Origin: Puniceicoccaceae bacterium
GTDB lineage: Bacteria > Verrucomicrobiota > Verrucomicrobiia > Opitutales > Coraliomargaritaceae
Direction of reading: 5' to 3'
Assembly (NCBI GenBank): GCA_018402305.1
Contig: JAGYJE010000003.1
Span: forward strand, 124,001-188,000
Length of the DNA: 64,000 nucleotides
The position numbers were made by a program, and so were the translations under genes. Shown here in pieces: positions 1-9,200 of this stretch (its first letter is position 1; every line of letters starts with the position of its first letter). The notes under the pieces are model-generated. The model was not told the origin of the DNA, did no database searches, and saw only the letters and a list, made by a program, of their open reading frames with translations.

Positions 1-727
1 AAACGATTCCAATCATCGATGCGACAAACGATACCCCAAAGCTCACCGCGAGAGCGGCCCCGCTGATCGAGTCCAAGCCACCGGCTTGGAAGTCTCTCAG
101 GGCCAAAAGTGACGAACCAACTAAAACTGGTATAGCCAGTAAAAAGGAAAACCGCACGGCAGTGGGACGTGACATTTTTAGGTAGAGCCCCGCAATCAAA
201 GTGGATCCGGAGCGGGAGACCCCGGGCAAAACCGCGACCGTTTGCGCCAATCCAATCAGGACCGCGTCAGTCCATTTCAATTCCGGCAATTCTCGTTTGC
301 CGATATGCTGTGCCCGCTCGACCAAGACCAACAGTGCCGCGGTGGTCAGCAATCCAATAGCCACGACCGGCATTGACTTGATGGTGTCCCCAAGTTGCTC
401 GGATAAAATGATTCCGAGCACACCTGTGATGAATGTAGCGAGGAGCAAATATATCGAAAAATAAAAAGCGGTCCGATCCTCAGCCCCGCTCGTGCGGTGC
501 ATCAAAACAAATCGCAAGCACCCAAGTGCGAGTTGGAACAGGTCACGCCGGAAATAGATCAAGACGGCCAGCAAAGAAGCGAGGTGCAGGAAAATTTCAA
601 AAGTAAGCCCCGGAGTTTCGAGCTGTAGGAGTTCCCCCACAATCACGATATGCGCGGTGCTGGATACGGGAATAAACTCCGACAAGCCCTGCACCAAACC
701 AAAAATAACCGCCTCCAAAAGTGTCAT
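1..727 (-). CDS. uppP: Undecaprenyl-diphosphatase UppP (BacA), C-terminus cut by window edge
   Basis: Integral membrane phosphatase that recycles undecaprenyl pyrophosphate to the monophosphate carrier used in cell-wall synthesis. Reading the minus strand from the ATG at 725-727 gives an open frame of 242 codons running off position 1. The N-terminus shows the family motif LVQGLSEFIPVSSTAH, and the second conserved motif PGVSRSGSTLIAGL lies near residue 165. Between them are hydrophobic segments such as LHLASLLAVLIYF, as expected for a protein usually about 265-280 residues long, so only the last few dozen residues are missing. The first residues MTLLEAVIFG are typical of the family, which supports the start. 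It stands apart from its right-hand neighbour, a decayed transposase. Both family motifs were read directly; the role is known for the family. Confidence 0.93.
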   Translation of the reverse strand, partial: MTLLEAVIFGLVQGLSEFIPVSSTAHIVIVGELLQLETPGLTFEIFLHLASLLAVLIYFRRDLFQLALGCLRFVLMHRTSGAEDRTAFYFSIYLLLATFITGVLGIILSEQLGDTIKSMPVVAIGLLTTAALLVLVERAQHIGKRELPELKWTDAVLIGLAQTVAVLPGVSRSGSTLIAGLYLKMSRPTAVRFSFLLAIPVLVGSSLLALRDFQAGGLDSISGAALAVSFGVSFVASMIGIV

Positions 728-864
728 GAGTCAGAGTTCATGTTCGCCCAAAGTCTCCTTAGCAATTTTTTTGTGCCTTCCATTTTAAAATCCACTCGGT
801 TTTATAGACTGGAAATATTTTTTAGGTTGACTTGGGTTTTGGTTAGGCGAATCTTAGAATAATC

Positions 865-2070
865 ATGGGAAGACGAATACGGCGATTGGTATCGAAAAAA
901 TCTACAGTTATTCACCATGCGATGAGTCGTATTGTGGGTGGGCAGATGCTTTTGGGTGACCGGGAGAAGGAGGTGCTGCGGCGTCTGCTCTGGCGTGTGG
1001 CGGATTTTCAGGTGGGAGGTGCTGACTGTATCACGATCATGAGCAACCATCCATGTGCTGGCACGGGTGCCGGAAGGACCGGGCGGTCTCGGATGCGGAA
1101 CTTTTGCGCTTTAAGAGGCTCACCGCGAAGCCGACGCGGCAACAGCGTCTTTGCGCGCTTTGAGACAGCTCTGCGAGAGGGCACGGATGAGGCGGTGAAG
1201 TGGTGCGGCGAAGCTTTATTAGCCGGATGCATGATCTATCAGAGTTAGAAAACGCTGAAGCAGCGCTTTTCGATTTGGTATAACCGGAACCAGCGAATCG
1301 TCTGGGGACCTTGTGGATGGACCGTTTTAAGAGTGTACTGGTGGAGGAAGAAGGCAATCCGCGCAGACGATGGCGGCGCCACATCGACCTGAACGGTCGG
1401 GCGGGGCTGGTGGAGGATCCGAAGGATTACACCGCTGGTGCGGCTAGGTGGAGGCGGCGGGGAATCGAAGGCACAGCGTGGGCTGAGGTGGTTTGGGCGA
1501 CCCATGCAGTGGCGCGAGCTACGGGATGCAGGTGGTGAGCTCGGGATGCGGGTGGCGCGACTACGGGATGCGGGTGGCGAGATGCGGGATGCGATCCGGG
1601 GTGCGGGATGCGGGTGGCGAGCTACAGGATCAGTGGGGAATGCGGGATGCGGGTGGTGAGCTACGGATGTGGGATCCGGGGTGTGGGATGGGTAGCGAGA
1701 TGCGGGATGCGGGATCCGGATGGGATACGGGAGAACGGGGCGCGCTGAAGTCGGCTTTGGCGGCACCAGTCGATCTTTGGGCGGGCTTCCCGGGGATTGT
1801 CGGGGAAGCGGATCGACCGGGCAACGGCGGAGCGGGTTTCGAATGAGGAGAATGACGCCGAGACTACCGATTTCATCCATGCGCCGCCAGTACATTATTC
1901 AGACGGAGCAGCTGGGCACAGCAGAGTTTCAAGTCCGTAGCAACGCGAGCTTGGCAGGCGGGACGTGGGCGGCGGCATCCGGTGGCAGTGCGGGCGGCGA
2001 GGGGGGCTCCGTGGGGGGACGTTGCGGTGGTCAATGCTCTGCGGCGTTCTGTATTCGGCTAGTTCAAGCG
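865..2070 (+). pseudogene. Decayed Y1 (IS200/REP-associated-type) transposase
   Basis: Remnant of a Y1 HUH-type transposase of the kind scattered through Opitutales genomes. The N-terminus MGRRIRRLVSKKS followed by VIHHAMSRIVGGQ and LLGDREKEVLRRLLW is readable in one frame. At about 1045 the motif MSNHxHVLARVPEGP can be restored only by shifting frame, so the HUH histidine region is broken. Further pieces appear in other frames: LKQRFSIWYNRNQR near 1255, DRFKSVLVEEEGNP near 1323 and GLVEDPKDY near 1407. The last recognisable traces end near 2070. Several frameshifts and an in-frame stop exclude a working enzyme. The second half is swollen by short GC-rich tandem repeats (1495-1735). End points are approximate because decay blurs them. 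Confidence 0.7.
1495..1735. repeat. Short-period GC-rich tandem repeat, unit like GATGCGGGTGGCGAGCTACG
   Basis: The segment is built from imperfect copies of GCGGGATGCGGGTGGCGAG, alternating with shorter units such as GATGCGGGATCCG. At least eight GATGCGGG-type units can be counted. It lies inside the decayed transposase, which explains the artificial Pro/Arg/Ser-rich and Gly/Arg-rich frames on both strands. It is not coding in any frame with a recognisable family. Confidence 0.75.
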
Positions 2071-2088
2071 AGCGCTTTGTTTGTCGAA

Positions 2089-3462
2089 TTAAGACCGTCC
2101 ACGACTTCGATTACTGCGCTGGCCATTGGCGGCTTTTTGGAAGCCGCCTCGGGGTGCCCGATCACTTTGAGGACGGCCGCCTTGAGGTCTGCCCCGCCCT
2201 CCGCCGCCTTGCCTTTGGCCTCCCTGCCGCGGTGGACGATTACCGCCTCCGCCACCTTGTTTCGGCTTTTGGGCGGGCGCGCCACTGGTGTGGTGCTGCT
2301 CGATGTGGGCGGCATGCCAGTCATGCGGAAAGACGGGCACACTGCGTTTGATAAGCTTTTCAACCTGCCGGAGGAGAGCGACTTCGTCTTCGGAGCAGAA
2401 GGAGAGGGCGCGGCCGCTTTCACCGGCACGGGCGGTCCGACCGATGCGGTGCACGTAAGCATCGGATTCCATGGGGAGGTCGAAATTAATCACCAGAGTA
2501 ATGTTTTTCACATCGATGCCACGGGCGGCCACGTCGGTGGCCACCAAGACACGAACATCGCCGCGCTTATATTGGTCGAGTGTCTTTTGGCGCGCGTTTT
2601 GCGATTTATTGCCGTGGAGGGAGTCGGCCTCGATACCAGCGCTGCAAAGTTTCTTGGCGAGATTCTTGGCCCCGTGCTTGGTCCGGCTAAAAATAAGGCT
2701 GAGCTCATTGGAAGTAGATGCATCCTGGTGCGCCTTGACGAGGTTGAGCAGCAGATCGGGCTTGTCTGCCTTTTTAACAAAGCAGACGTGCTGGTCGATT
2801 TTATCGGCGGTGGTGCCCTGGGGGGCGATGCGAATTTCCTTGGGGTGGTGCAGGAGACTGTTGGCCAGCTCGGTAATTTCCGGGGCCATGGTAGCCGAAA
2901 AGAGTAGGGTTTGGCGCTGTTGGGGGATCGCTGCGGCGATCTTGCGGATGTCGCGGATGAAGCCCATGTCGAGCATGCGGTCGGCTTCGTCGAGAATGAA
3001 GGTATCGACCTGCGAGATATCGACATGGCCCTGTTGCTTGAGGTCGAGGAGGCGGCCGACGGTCGCGACGAGCACGTCGAGGCCGCCATAGAGGGCCTTA
3101 ATTTGTGGCTTTTCCGAGACACCACCGAAAACCATGCCGATCTTTAAACCAAGGCCTTCGCCGTAGGTCTTGAAGCTTTCAGTGACTTGCACGGCGAGCT
3201 CGCGGGTGGGTGTGAGAATGAGGCAGCGCACACCACGGCGAAACGGTTTACGCGGGTTGCGGGCAAAGCCATCGAGGATGGGCAGGGCGAAGGCGGCGGT
3301 TTTACCCGTGCCTGTCTGCGCGCAGGCCAGTAGATCGTGCCCCTCGAGAAGCACGGGGATGGCCTGGGCTTGAATGGGGGATGGTGTGGTGTAGCCCTTG
3401 GCAAGCAAGGCGCGTTGGATTGGTTCTGCCAAAGACAGATCCTGAAAGGTGATTTCGGACAT
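2089..3462 (-). CDS. rhlE: DEAD-box ATP-dependent RNA helicase, RhlE type
   Basis: Cytoplasmic RNA helicase that remodels RNA duplexes or ribonucleoprotein using ATP. The chosen start is the ATG at 3460-3462 (MSEITFQDLSLAEPIQRAL), which sits right before the Q-motif; MRLHT five codons upstream (3477) is also possible, while the long extension beyond that looks non-coding. Motifs in order: TPSPIQAQAIP, Walker A AQTGTGKT near residue 46, PTRELA, DEADRMLDMGF near 150, SAT, and HRIGRTARAG near 330. The tail after the helicase core is Gly/Arg/Gln-rich (GGGGGNRPPRQGGQRQGGGG), an RNA-binding tail typical of RhlE-like proteins. The protein is 457 residues long, normal for the subfamily. It is transcribed away from ebfC, with about 290 bases between the two starts. 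The exact subfamily name is inferred from the tail and core. Confidence 0.9.
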   Translation of the reverse strand: MSEITFQDLSLAEPIQRALLAKGYTTPSPIQAQAIPVLLEGHDLLACAQTGTGKTAAFALPILDGFARNPRKPFRRGVRCLILTPTRELAVQVTESFKTYGEGLGLKIGMVFGGVSEKPQIKALYGGLDVLVATVGRLLDLKQQGHVDISQVDTFILDEADRMLDMGFIRDIRKIAAAIPQQRQTLLFSATMAPEITELANSLLHHPKEIRIAPQGTTADKIDQHVCFVKKADKPDLLLNLVKAHQDASTSNELSLIFSRTKHGAKNLAKKLCSAGIEADSLHGNKSQNARQKTLDQYKRGDVRVLVATDVAARGIDVKNITLVINFDLPMESDAYVHRIGRTARAGESGRALSFCSEDEVALLRQVEKLIKRSVPVFPHDWHAAHIEQHHTSGAPAQKPKQGGGGGNRPPRQGGQRQGGGGRGRPQGGRPQSDRAPRGGFQKAANGQRSNRSRGRS

Positions 3463-3578
3463 AGTGTGTAAGCGCATCGTTTGGGCAGAGACCTTGCCGA
3501 CGCAGGAGCAATCGATGAGAGTTGTGTGTGCGTTTCCTAAAATCAATCGCTCATCGATACAGACCGAAAACAGGGTGG

Positions 3579-3598
3579 GTTCGGGCGACAGCCCGAAC
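3579..3598. other. Perfect 8-bp hairpin GTTCGGGC-GACA-GCCCGAAC
   Basis: Two perfectly complementary 8-base arms flank a GACA loop in the spacer between rhlE and ebfC, which are divergently transcribed. There is no following U-run on the plus strand. On the minus strand it would lie in the rhlE leader about 115 bases before the start codon. It may be a leader structure of the helicase mRNA or a REP-like palindrome; a REP origin would fit the transposase remnant 1.5 kb away, but a single copy cannot decide this. Confidence 0.5.
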
Positions 3599-3754
3599 GG
3601 AAAGCAGCGGAGAGCGACAGGAAAACCACGGACTTGCAAGATTCTTTTTTTTATTGGACCTGCGGGATGGAGTGCAATCGGCTTGACTTGACGTGGCAAG
3701 TCTCCGGACACTGTCGGTTGGTTTTCTCATTAAACATAAATCCTATTCGTAACT

Positions 3755-4066
3755 ATGGCAGGCGTTGGCAAATTACTGAAACAAGCACAAAAAATGCAGA
3801 AGCAAATGGAGGCCATTCAGGCTGAGCTTGCGGAAACCATACTGGAGGTCTCCAGTGGGGGCGGTGCGGTGCAAGTCAAAATCAATGCGCAGGGTGCCTT
3901 TCAGTCCTTTAAGCTTGATCCTGAGTTTTTGAAGGAGGACCCCGAGTTTGTTGAGGAAACGCTCCTGGCAGCGGTCCAGGAAGCGGCGGAAAAGGCCAAG
4001 GAGACCAGTGAAGCGGCGATGGGATCCGTCACCGGTGGTATGGGCGGTTTCCCGGGCCTCATGTAG
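3755..4066 (+). CDS. ebfC: YbaB/EbfC-family nucleoid-associated protein
   Basis: Small DNA-binding protein of 103 residues that forms dimers and coats the nucleoid; the gene sits next to recR in most bacteria, as here. The N-terminal helix GKLLKQAQKMQKQMEAIQAEL and the following strand region VSSGGGAVQVKINAQG are family hallmarks, and the tail ends in the usual Gly/Met-rich GGMGGFPGLM. Length and start agree with the family. The stop is 22 bases before the recR start, so both are probably one transcript. A recombination-related role is suggested by the conserved pairing with recR but is not established for this family. Confidence 0.93.
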   Translation: MAGVGKLLKQAQKMQKQMEAIQAELAETILEVSSGGGAVQVKINAQGAFQSFKLDPEFLKEDPEFVEETLLAAVQEAAEKAKETSEAAMGSVTGGMGGFPGLM

Positions 4067-4088
4067 TGGCTACGGCTTGACGATTTCG

Positions 4089-4685
4089 ATGACGCCGGCC
4101 TACGACGCGCTTCTGCAGCAGCTCAAACGCTTACCCGGGCTCGGTTATCGCTCGGCCGAGCGCGTGGCCATGCATCTGCTTGTAGAGAAAGCGGAGGCGA
4201 TGGAGGAACTCCTTGCGGCCCTCGGCGACGCTCGTGATGCGGTGAGCCGCTGCGAGTGCTGTGGCAATATGGCAGAGAGTCGGCTTTGCGCGATTTGCGA
4301 AGACCCACGGCGCGACGGCGCGACGCTCTGCGTGGTCGAGCATGTGCCGGATTTGATAGCCATTGAACGTTCCAGTGCCTGGAAGGGAGCGTATCATGTA
4401 TTGCACGGCAAGCTCTCACCAATCCACGGAGTCGGCCCGGAACGGCTTAATCTCGAAACGCTCGAAGCGCGCATCGAAAGCCAGGAGGTGCAGGAACTCG
4501 TGCTGGCCCTTTCGAACGATATCGAGGGGCAGGCCACCTGTCACTACATACAGGAGGCCTTGATTGGAGATCGGCCGATAAAGGTCTCGCGCATCGGGTT
4601 CGGCCTACCCAGTGGCGGTGGGGTGACGTATGCCGATTCCGTAACACTCCGGAGTGCCCTGGAGAGTCGGCGGGCCTACGAATAG
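4089..4685 (+). CDS. recR: Recombination protein RecR
   Basis: RecR works with RecF and RecO to load RecA on gapped DNA. The 198-residue protein has the helix-hairpin-helix stretch KRLPGLGYRSAERVAMHLL at the N-terminus, the four-cysteine zinc finger CECCGNMAESRLCAIC around residue 55, and the Toprim domain from LCVVEHVPDLIAIE to HGVGPERL. The C-terminus GLPSGGGVTYADSVTL is the normal RecR ending. The ATG at 4089 was chosen because it gives the usual MTPAYDALLQQLKRLPG start; the frame is open further upstream but overlaps ebfC. It follows ebfC by 22 bases, giving the classic ebfC-recR order. Confidence 0.96.
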   Translation: MTPAYDALLQQLKRLPGLGYRSAERVAMHLLVEKAEAMEELLAALGDARDAVSRCECCGNMAESRLCAICEDPRRDGATLCVVEHVPDLIAIERSSAWKGAYHVLHGKLSPIHGVGPERLNLETLEARIESQEVQELVLALSNDIEGQATCHYIQEALIGDRPIKVSRIGFGLPSGGGVTYADSVTLRSALESRRAYE

Positions 4686-4689
4686 CTAT

Positions 4690-5106
4690 GCTTCGTATCC
4701 ATCCGGCCGCCTGGACCGCAAGCAGTCGTTTATCGTGACGGCAGCTGGTCCGGGGGTGCAGATTGCTCTGGGGGTGGCGATGATTGGGGTGGGTCGGAGC
4801 CTGGAAATCCCACCGGGATCGCTGTTCGGGCCTTTTCTTACGTATTTAATCTGGGTAAGCATTGTTTGGGCAGTATTAAACTGTCTGCCTATTTACCCGA
4901 TGGATGGTGGGCAGATGCTGGCCACCATCCTTGGGCCGCGCCGACAGCGCCTGGTGCATCTGACCGGAGCGATTGTGGCCGTGGTGATCGGTGTCGCGGG
5001 CTATCTGTTTTTAGGAACCCGACTATCCACTGGATTTTGGGTTCACTCGGAAGTCAGGGTCCAGGTTGAGTGCACTAGGCCAGTTTATTTTGTAACCTTA
5101 AAGTAA
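4690..5106 (+). pseudogene. C-terminal stump of an M50 (site-2 protease type) metalloprotease
   Basis: The frame reads SFIVTAAGPGVQIALGVA, then LIWVSIVWAVLNCLPIYPMDGGQML, the latter being the conserved C-terminal NxxPxxPxDGG-type metal-ligand motif of site-2 protease-like membrane peptidases. The N-terminal HExxH zinc motif, which should lie upstream, is absent because recR begins the adjacent sequence. About 100 residues of family-like sequence are followed by about 30 unrelated residues. No credible start codon is in place. The most economical reading is a truncated gene left after a deletion between recR and the phosphonate operon. Function is therefore unlikely. Confidence 0.65.
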
Positions 5107-5150
5107 CCTTTAATGTCTTGCATGGGGTTTTAAAATAAACAAAAAAACAC

Positions 5151-5170
5151 ATCAGGTTTGCCGACCTGAT
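5151..5170. promoter_or_regulatory. Perfect inverted repeat ATCAGGT-TTGCCG-ACCTGAT in operon leader
   Basis: Seven-base perfect arms separated by six bases lie 41 bases upstream of the first start codon of the phosphonate operon. On the plus strand no U-run follows, so it is not a plus-strand terminator. Read on the minus strand it is followed by a T-rich stretch, but no minus-strand gene ends here. An operator for the LacI-family regulator at the end of the operon, or an mRNA leader hairpin, are both possible; the operator reading is inference. Confidence 0.45.
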
Positions 5171-5210
5171 TAAGTTCTAACAAAAATCCACTAAGAAAAA
5201 TCCACGTTTT

Positions 5211-6278
5211 ATGAACACTGAAACACTCGATACGACCGCAGGCACCGCTGGGCGCCGCATGTTTCCAAAAACTTTCCCTTCCGCCGTCGGCCTGTTGGCA
5301 GCGGGGCTTTTGGCGCCGTCGCTGGCGTCGGCCCAGCTGTTTAGCGACGTCCCGGGTCTTTCGACGGCGGGGCAGAACGCGCTTGTCACGCACTTCGACG
5401 CACGCGTCGGGGTGTCCGTCAATGGAACCGGCGGGGTGACGGCCTGGGAGGGGCGTGATGGCAACGGGAACGTTGTCGTGACGGCGAATCGTTCTGGGAA
5501 CAACGGTTTCAATACCGCTAACAACGTTCAGGATGAGTCGGATTCGAACAACAACATCACTCACAACGCCTCAAAGGGCAGCCTGACGTTTACCGAAAAC
5601 AACGTCTACGAAACGGCTCACCTCTACACTGAGATGGACGGGTTGCTCTCGGGAGGCGCTGTCACTATTTTCTGGAAGGGTTTCTACAGCGGCAGCAACC
5701 CGCAGGGCAATGGAACCCTGGGCCGCTATGCGTATAATCTTACAGCTGGTGAAATTGATGAGCTCAACGGTGGCATGAATCACCAGCGCCGCAATGCTGC
5801 GGAGAACGTCGGTGGTTTTTTTTCACTTGCAGATGGGACAAGCGGCGAAACCGAACTGGGTGATAGCATTAGTGACCAAAACGATGTCTCCACGGTTTAT
5901 CGCTCCGTCTACGATATGGGTGCGACAAGCGCCACAGTCGATTTTTTTGGGAATGGAACCGACCTGAACATCTCCAGTCCAGGCAACGGAACTATTTTTG
6001 GCTCAACTGCACAGCCGAACCTCTATATTGGGACTTTCAGCTTCCCCGTTTGGTATGATACGGCAAGCAACCAGCCGTCCGCCAGCACAAATGGCGGTTT
6101 TTCCTTCATCGGCGAAATGGAGCAGCTCATTATCTTTGAGGGCACGCTCAGCCCTTCAGACATTTCGGCGGTGGAGAGTTATCTCAGCGCCATCCCCGAG
6201 CCCGGCTCAGCGGGGCTTTGGATCAGCATCGCCGCGGTGGTTTGGACTGCATTGGGACGTCGTCGTCTGGCAAAATAA
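5211..6278 (+). CDS. Secreted PEP-CTERM protein with the GVTAWEGRDG module
   Basis: Exported 355-residue protein, probably anchored or sorted at the envelope by its C-terminal PEP-CTERM signal: AIPEPG, a hydrophobic segment WISIAAVVWTAL, then GRRRLAK. The N-terminus carries a signal-like hydrophobic stretch ending LAPSLASA near residue 40. The whole mature part is a module also found in the two other large secreted proteins of this operon: VPGLSTAGQNALVTHFDARV, GGVTAWEGRDGNGN, FYSGSNPQGNGTLGRYAY, GMNHQRR, and GGFSFIGEMEQLIIFEGTLS. The last piece and overall pattern resemble LamG/concanavalin A-like jelly-roll domains, so binding of a carbohydrate or other surface ligand is plausible. It is the first gene of the operon, 2 bases before the next start. 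No enzymatic motif was seen. Confidence 0.85.
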   Translation: MNTETLDTTAGTAGRRMFPKTFPSAVGLLAAGLLAPSLASAQLFSDVPGLSTAGQNALVTHFDARVGVSVNGTGGVTAWEGRDGNGNVVVTANRSGNNGFNTANNVQDESDSNNNITHNASKGSLTFTENNVYETAHLYTEMDGLLSGGAVTIFWKGFYSGSNPQGNGTLGRYAYNLTAGEIDELNGGMNHQRRNAAENVGGFFSLADGTSGETELGDSISDQNDVSTVYRSVYDMGATSATVDFFGNGTDLNISSPGNGTIFGSTAQPNLYIGTFSFPVWYDTASNQPSASTNGGFSFIGEMEQLIIFEGTLSPSDISAVESYLSAIPEPGSAGLWISIAAVVWTALGRRRLAK

Positions 6279-6280
6279 GT

Positions 6281-9200
6281 ATGGGTTTATATTCTAAACT
6301 TGCAGCGCTCCCTCCTTGCGGGGGGGAGCGTCTTTTTTGTTTACGGGGTCGGCTCCGGCGGCTTGGGCTGGGCGTCCTTTGTCTGGTGCCCGCTCTGGCC
6401 GGGGCGGCAGAGTCGATCTTCGCGGGGCTACCGGATCTCTCCGATGCGGCGCGCTCTCAGCTGCTGATCGCCTTCGACGCGCGCACGGGCGTGGCGACGG
6501 ATGCGGACGGCGGTGTGACGGCCTGGGAGGGCCGGGACGGAGCGGGCAATACCCTGCTCACCGCAGAGCGCCTGGGGCAGGGGCCAGCCGGGAATATCAC
6601 GCGGGTGGCGGGCGACTCGCGCCTGCGCTTCACAGAGTCGGCCGTTTCGGAGAGCTCCTTTCTTTATGCCGACCTTCAAGAGCTGCCGCAGTTCAGCGGT
6701 GGTCGCTTCACGATCTTTTGGCAAGGTTTCTACAGCGGGGCGAACCCGCAGGCAGATGGGACACTCGGGCGCTACGCCTTCAACATCGGGATTCGCGGTC
6801 CCGGCGACGACAGCGGTCAGGCTCGGGGGATGAGCCACCAGCGCCGCGACGCGGGCCAGGTGGTGGGGGTGTTTCCCGGCTCGGGCCGCACCTACCGCGG
6901 CGAATCCATCGCGGCCTTCAACGACACGCCGACGGTTTGGACGACCGTCTTCGACTACGTAGGGGATCAGCCCTACGGCCAACACTTTTTCTCGGCGGTG
7001 TCGGCGGACGGCAGTCGCAGTGAGCTCGGGGTGGCGCAGCCCGACGCGCCGACGGTTGAGTATCAGCGTTACCCAGGGCATCTTTACCTTGGTGCCTGGA
7101 ACGACGGCGTCAGCTCCTCGGCGGGGAGCGGCGGGTTTTCCTTTATCGGAGAGATGGGTGCTTTACTCATCTTTGAGGGGCTCCTCAGTCCGGCGGACAC
7201 CGCACGGGTCGAGGCCTGGCTGGCCGGGCGCAGCGCAACGGTGACGGAAGCGGAGCGTCCGGAGCCCGTGGGCCTCTGGGAGTTCAGTGATGGCGCGCAG
7301 CCACTCGCCGCCACCCGGGGCGCGGATTTGACGGCTCTGGGCGCGACGCCCCCGCAGGCAGCGGGCGTGACCGACAGTTGGAGTCTGTATCCCTTGAGCG
7401 AAACGGGTGTCATCCAGGGCCTTCCCGGCAGCGGCGAGGGGCTACGGGTGGCCAACCCCATCGGTGCCAACGGCGGCGGCGCACGAACGAATCAATACAC
7501 CCTCGTCTTCGACCTCCTGGCGACGCCCGACCGAATCTGGCGGGCGCTCTTCCGGACGGACGAATCCGCCTTCGACGGAGACATTTACCAGCTCAGTGAG
7601 GCGGGCGATCTGCTGGGGACGGCCCGTATCGGCTGGTCCCGCTCGCTCTTTCAGCGGGGGAGTTGGCAGCGCGTGGCCATTACCGTGGATGCCGATGAGG
7701 CGGACCGGATCACGGCCTACGTCGATGGCCACCTCGCGGGCATTCAAAGCGCCGGTGGGCGGGATTCCCGCTGGAGTCTGAACCCGCAAAACTTCGATCT
7801 CTTTGCCCATCCCGAAGGGCTCAACGGCAGCGTTTACGTGAGCGCGGTGGCCGTCTATGACCGCCCCTTGACGGCCTATGAGGTGGCGCAGCTGGGAGGG
7901 CCGGGCGCGCGCTTGTTGGCACCGGCGGTCGAAGGCGTGTTGCCGGTAGCGGCGGCCTCCGGTCCGGTGCCGAGTTCGGCCGTGGCGGGTGAGCCCGTCG
8001 AAGTGAGTGCGTCCGCGCTTGCCTTCGAAGCGGCCTCCGTGCAGCTGCAAATTGACTGGGGCGACGGGATGCGGAGCGCCTGGAGTCCAATGCAAGCGCC
8101 GGAGACGGCGGTCGATTTCGACCACGTTTATGTCGGTGCCACGGACCACACCATTCGGGCCCGCGCGCGGGACCGCGACGGACGCCTGTCCGGCTGGACG
8201 CCGCTCGGGACGATTGCGGTTCGGCACGAGCCGACGCCCCCCAACGCAGGCTTCGTCCGCGCGATTACCTACAACGTGTGGAGTGGTTTCAGCGGCATGG
8301 AGACCGTCAATCTCGCCGCCGGGTGGCTGCGGGCGCAAAACCCCGACATCGTATCTTTGCAGGAGCTGCCCGGCATCAGCGAAGACGAGCTGGCCACGCT
8401 GGCGTTGGCCTGGGGGCATCCCCATGCCATGAAAAACGGCGGGGTGGGTATCACCTCGCGCTATCCCATCACCGATCGGAAGATCCATGCCGATGGCTAC
8501 ACCCGCCGGGTGGTGCACGGGCGCACCGGCGGCTTCGACGTCTTCGCCTTTCACAAGGTATTTGGCGACTGGCGCGATGTGTTGGCGGATGCCGAGCGTA
8601 TCCAGCCGATCATCCAAGCCGCGATCGACGACGGGCGCCCGGTCATTGCGCTCGGGGATTTCAACGCCAACAGCCGGGACGACCGCGACTATCTCGACAA
8701 CCAAGCCCCCTTGATCGCGGCCCTGCCCAGCTTCCGCATCGATGGCGACCGCTTCGTTTACGACATCATGGACCGCTTCTTTGAAGCGGGTCTGGTCGAC
8801 GCCACGACCACGCCCGCCCCGGAAAACAGCACCTTTCCCTCGCTCATTCGCCCGACCCACCGCCCGGAGGCTTATCGGGATTCGGTTTCCTACCGGATCG
8901 ACTACGTTCTCGTCGATGCGGCCACGGCTGGCCAGACCGCGATCCATTATCCCAAGGACCCCATCCTGCAGCGCACCTCCGACCACCTACCCGTGATCGG
9001 CGACATCCTCCGCGCGGATGCGGTCTTCCCGGCGGACTATCTGTCCTGGAACGAGGATTTTCCCGAGCTTCAGCTGCGTCATCCCCAGTCGGACCCCGAC
9101 GGCGACGGCATCATCAATCTCTTTGAATACATCCTCGGCGGCGATCCAATGCAGCCCGGCACCGCTCAGGCACCTCGCCTCGCAGGCATAGACAGCGCGG

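Noticed and set aside
1495-1735. CRISPR array
   Set aside because: Units are short, imperfect and directly adjacent with no unique spacers, and no cas genes are nearby.
1720-2907. Long plus-strand frame of 395 residues
   Set aside because: It runs antisense through the RhlE-type helicase gene and has no family-like motif; it is a GC-driven shadow.
5084-5145. Sigma70 promoter for the AEP operon
   Set aside because: TTGTAA, TTGCAT and TAAAAT boxes exist but none are at acceptable spacing; the promoter could not be assigned.
7442-8986. Minus-strand frame of 514 residues inside the EEP gene
   Set aside because: Antisense to well-supported domains, rich in Arg/Gly/Val, no motif; composition artefact of the GC-rich operon.
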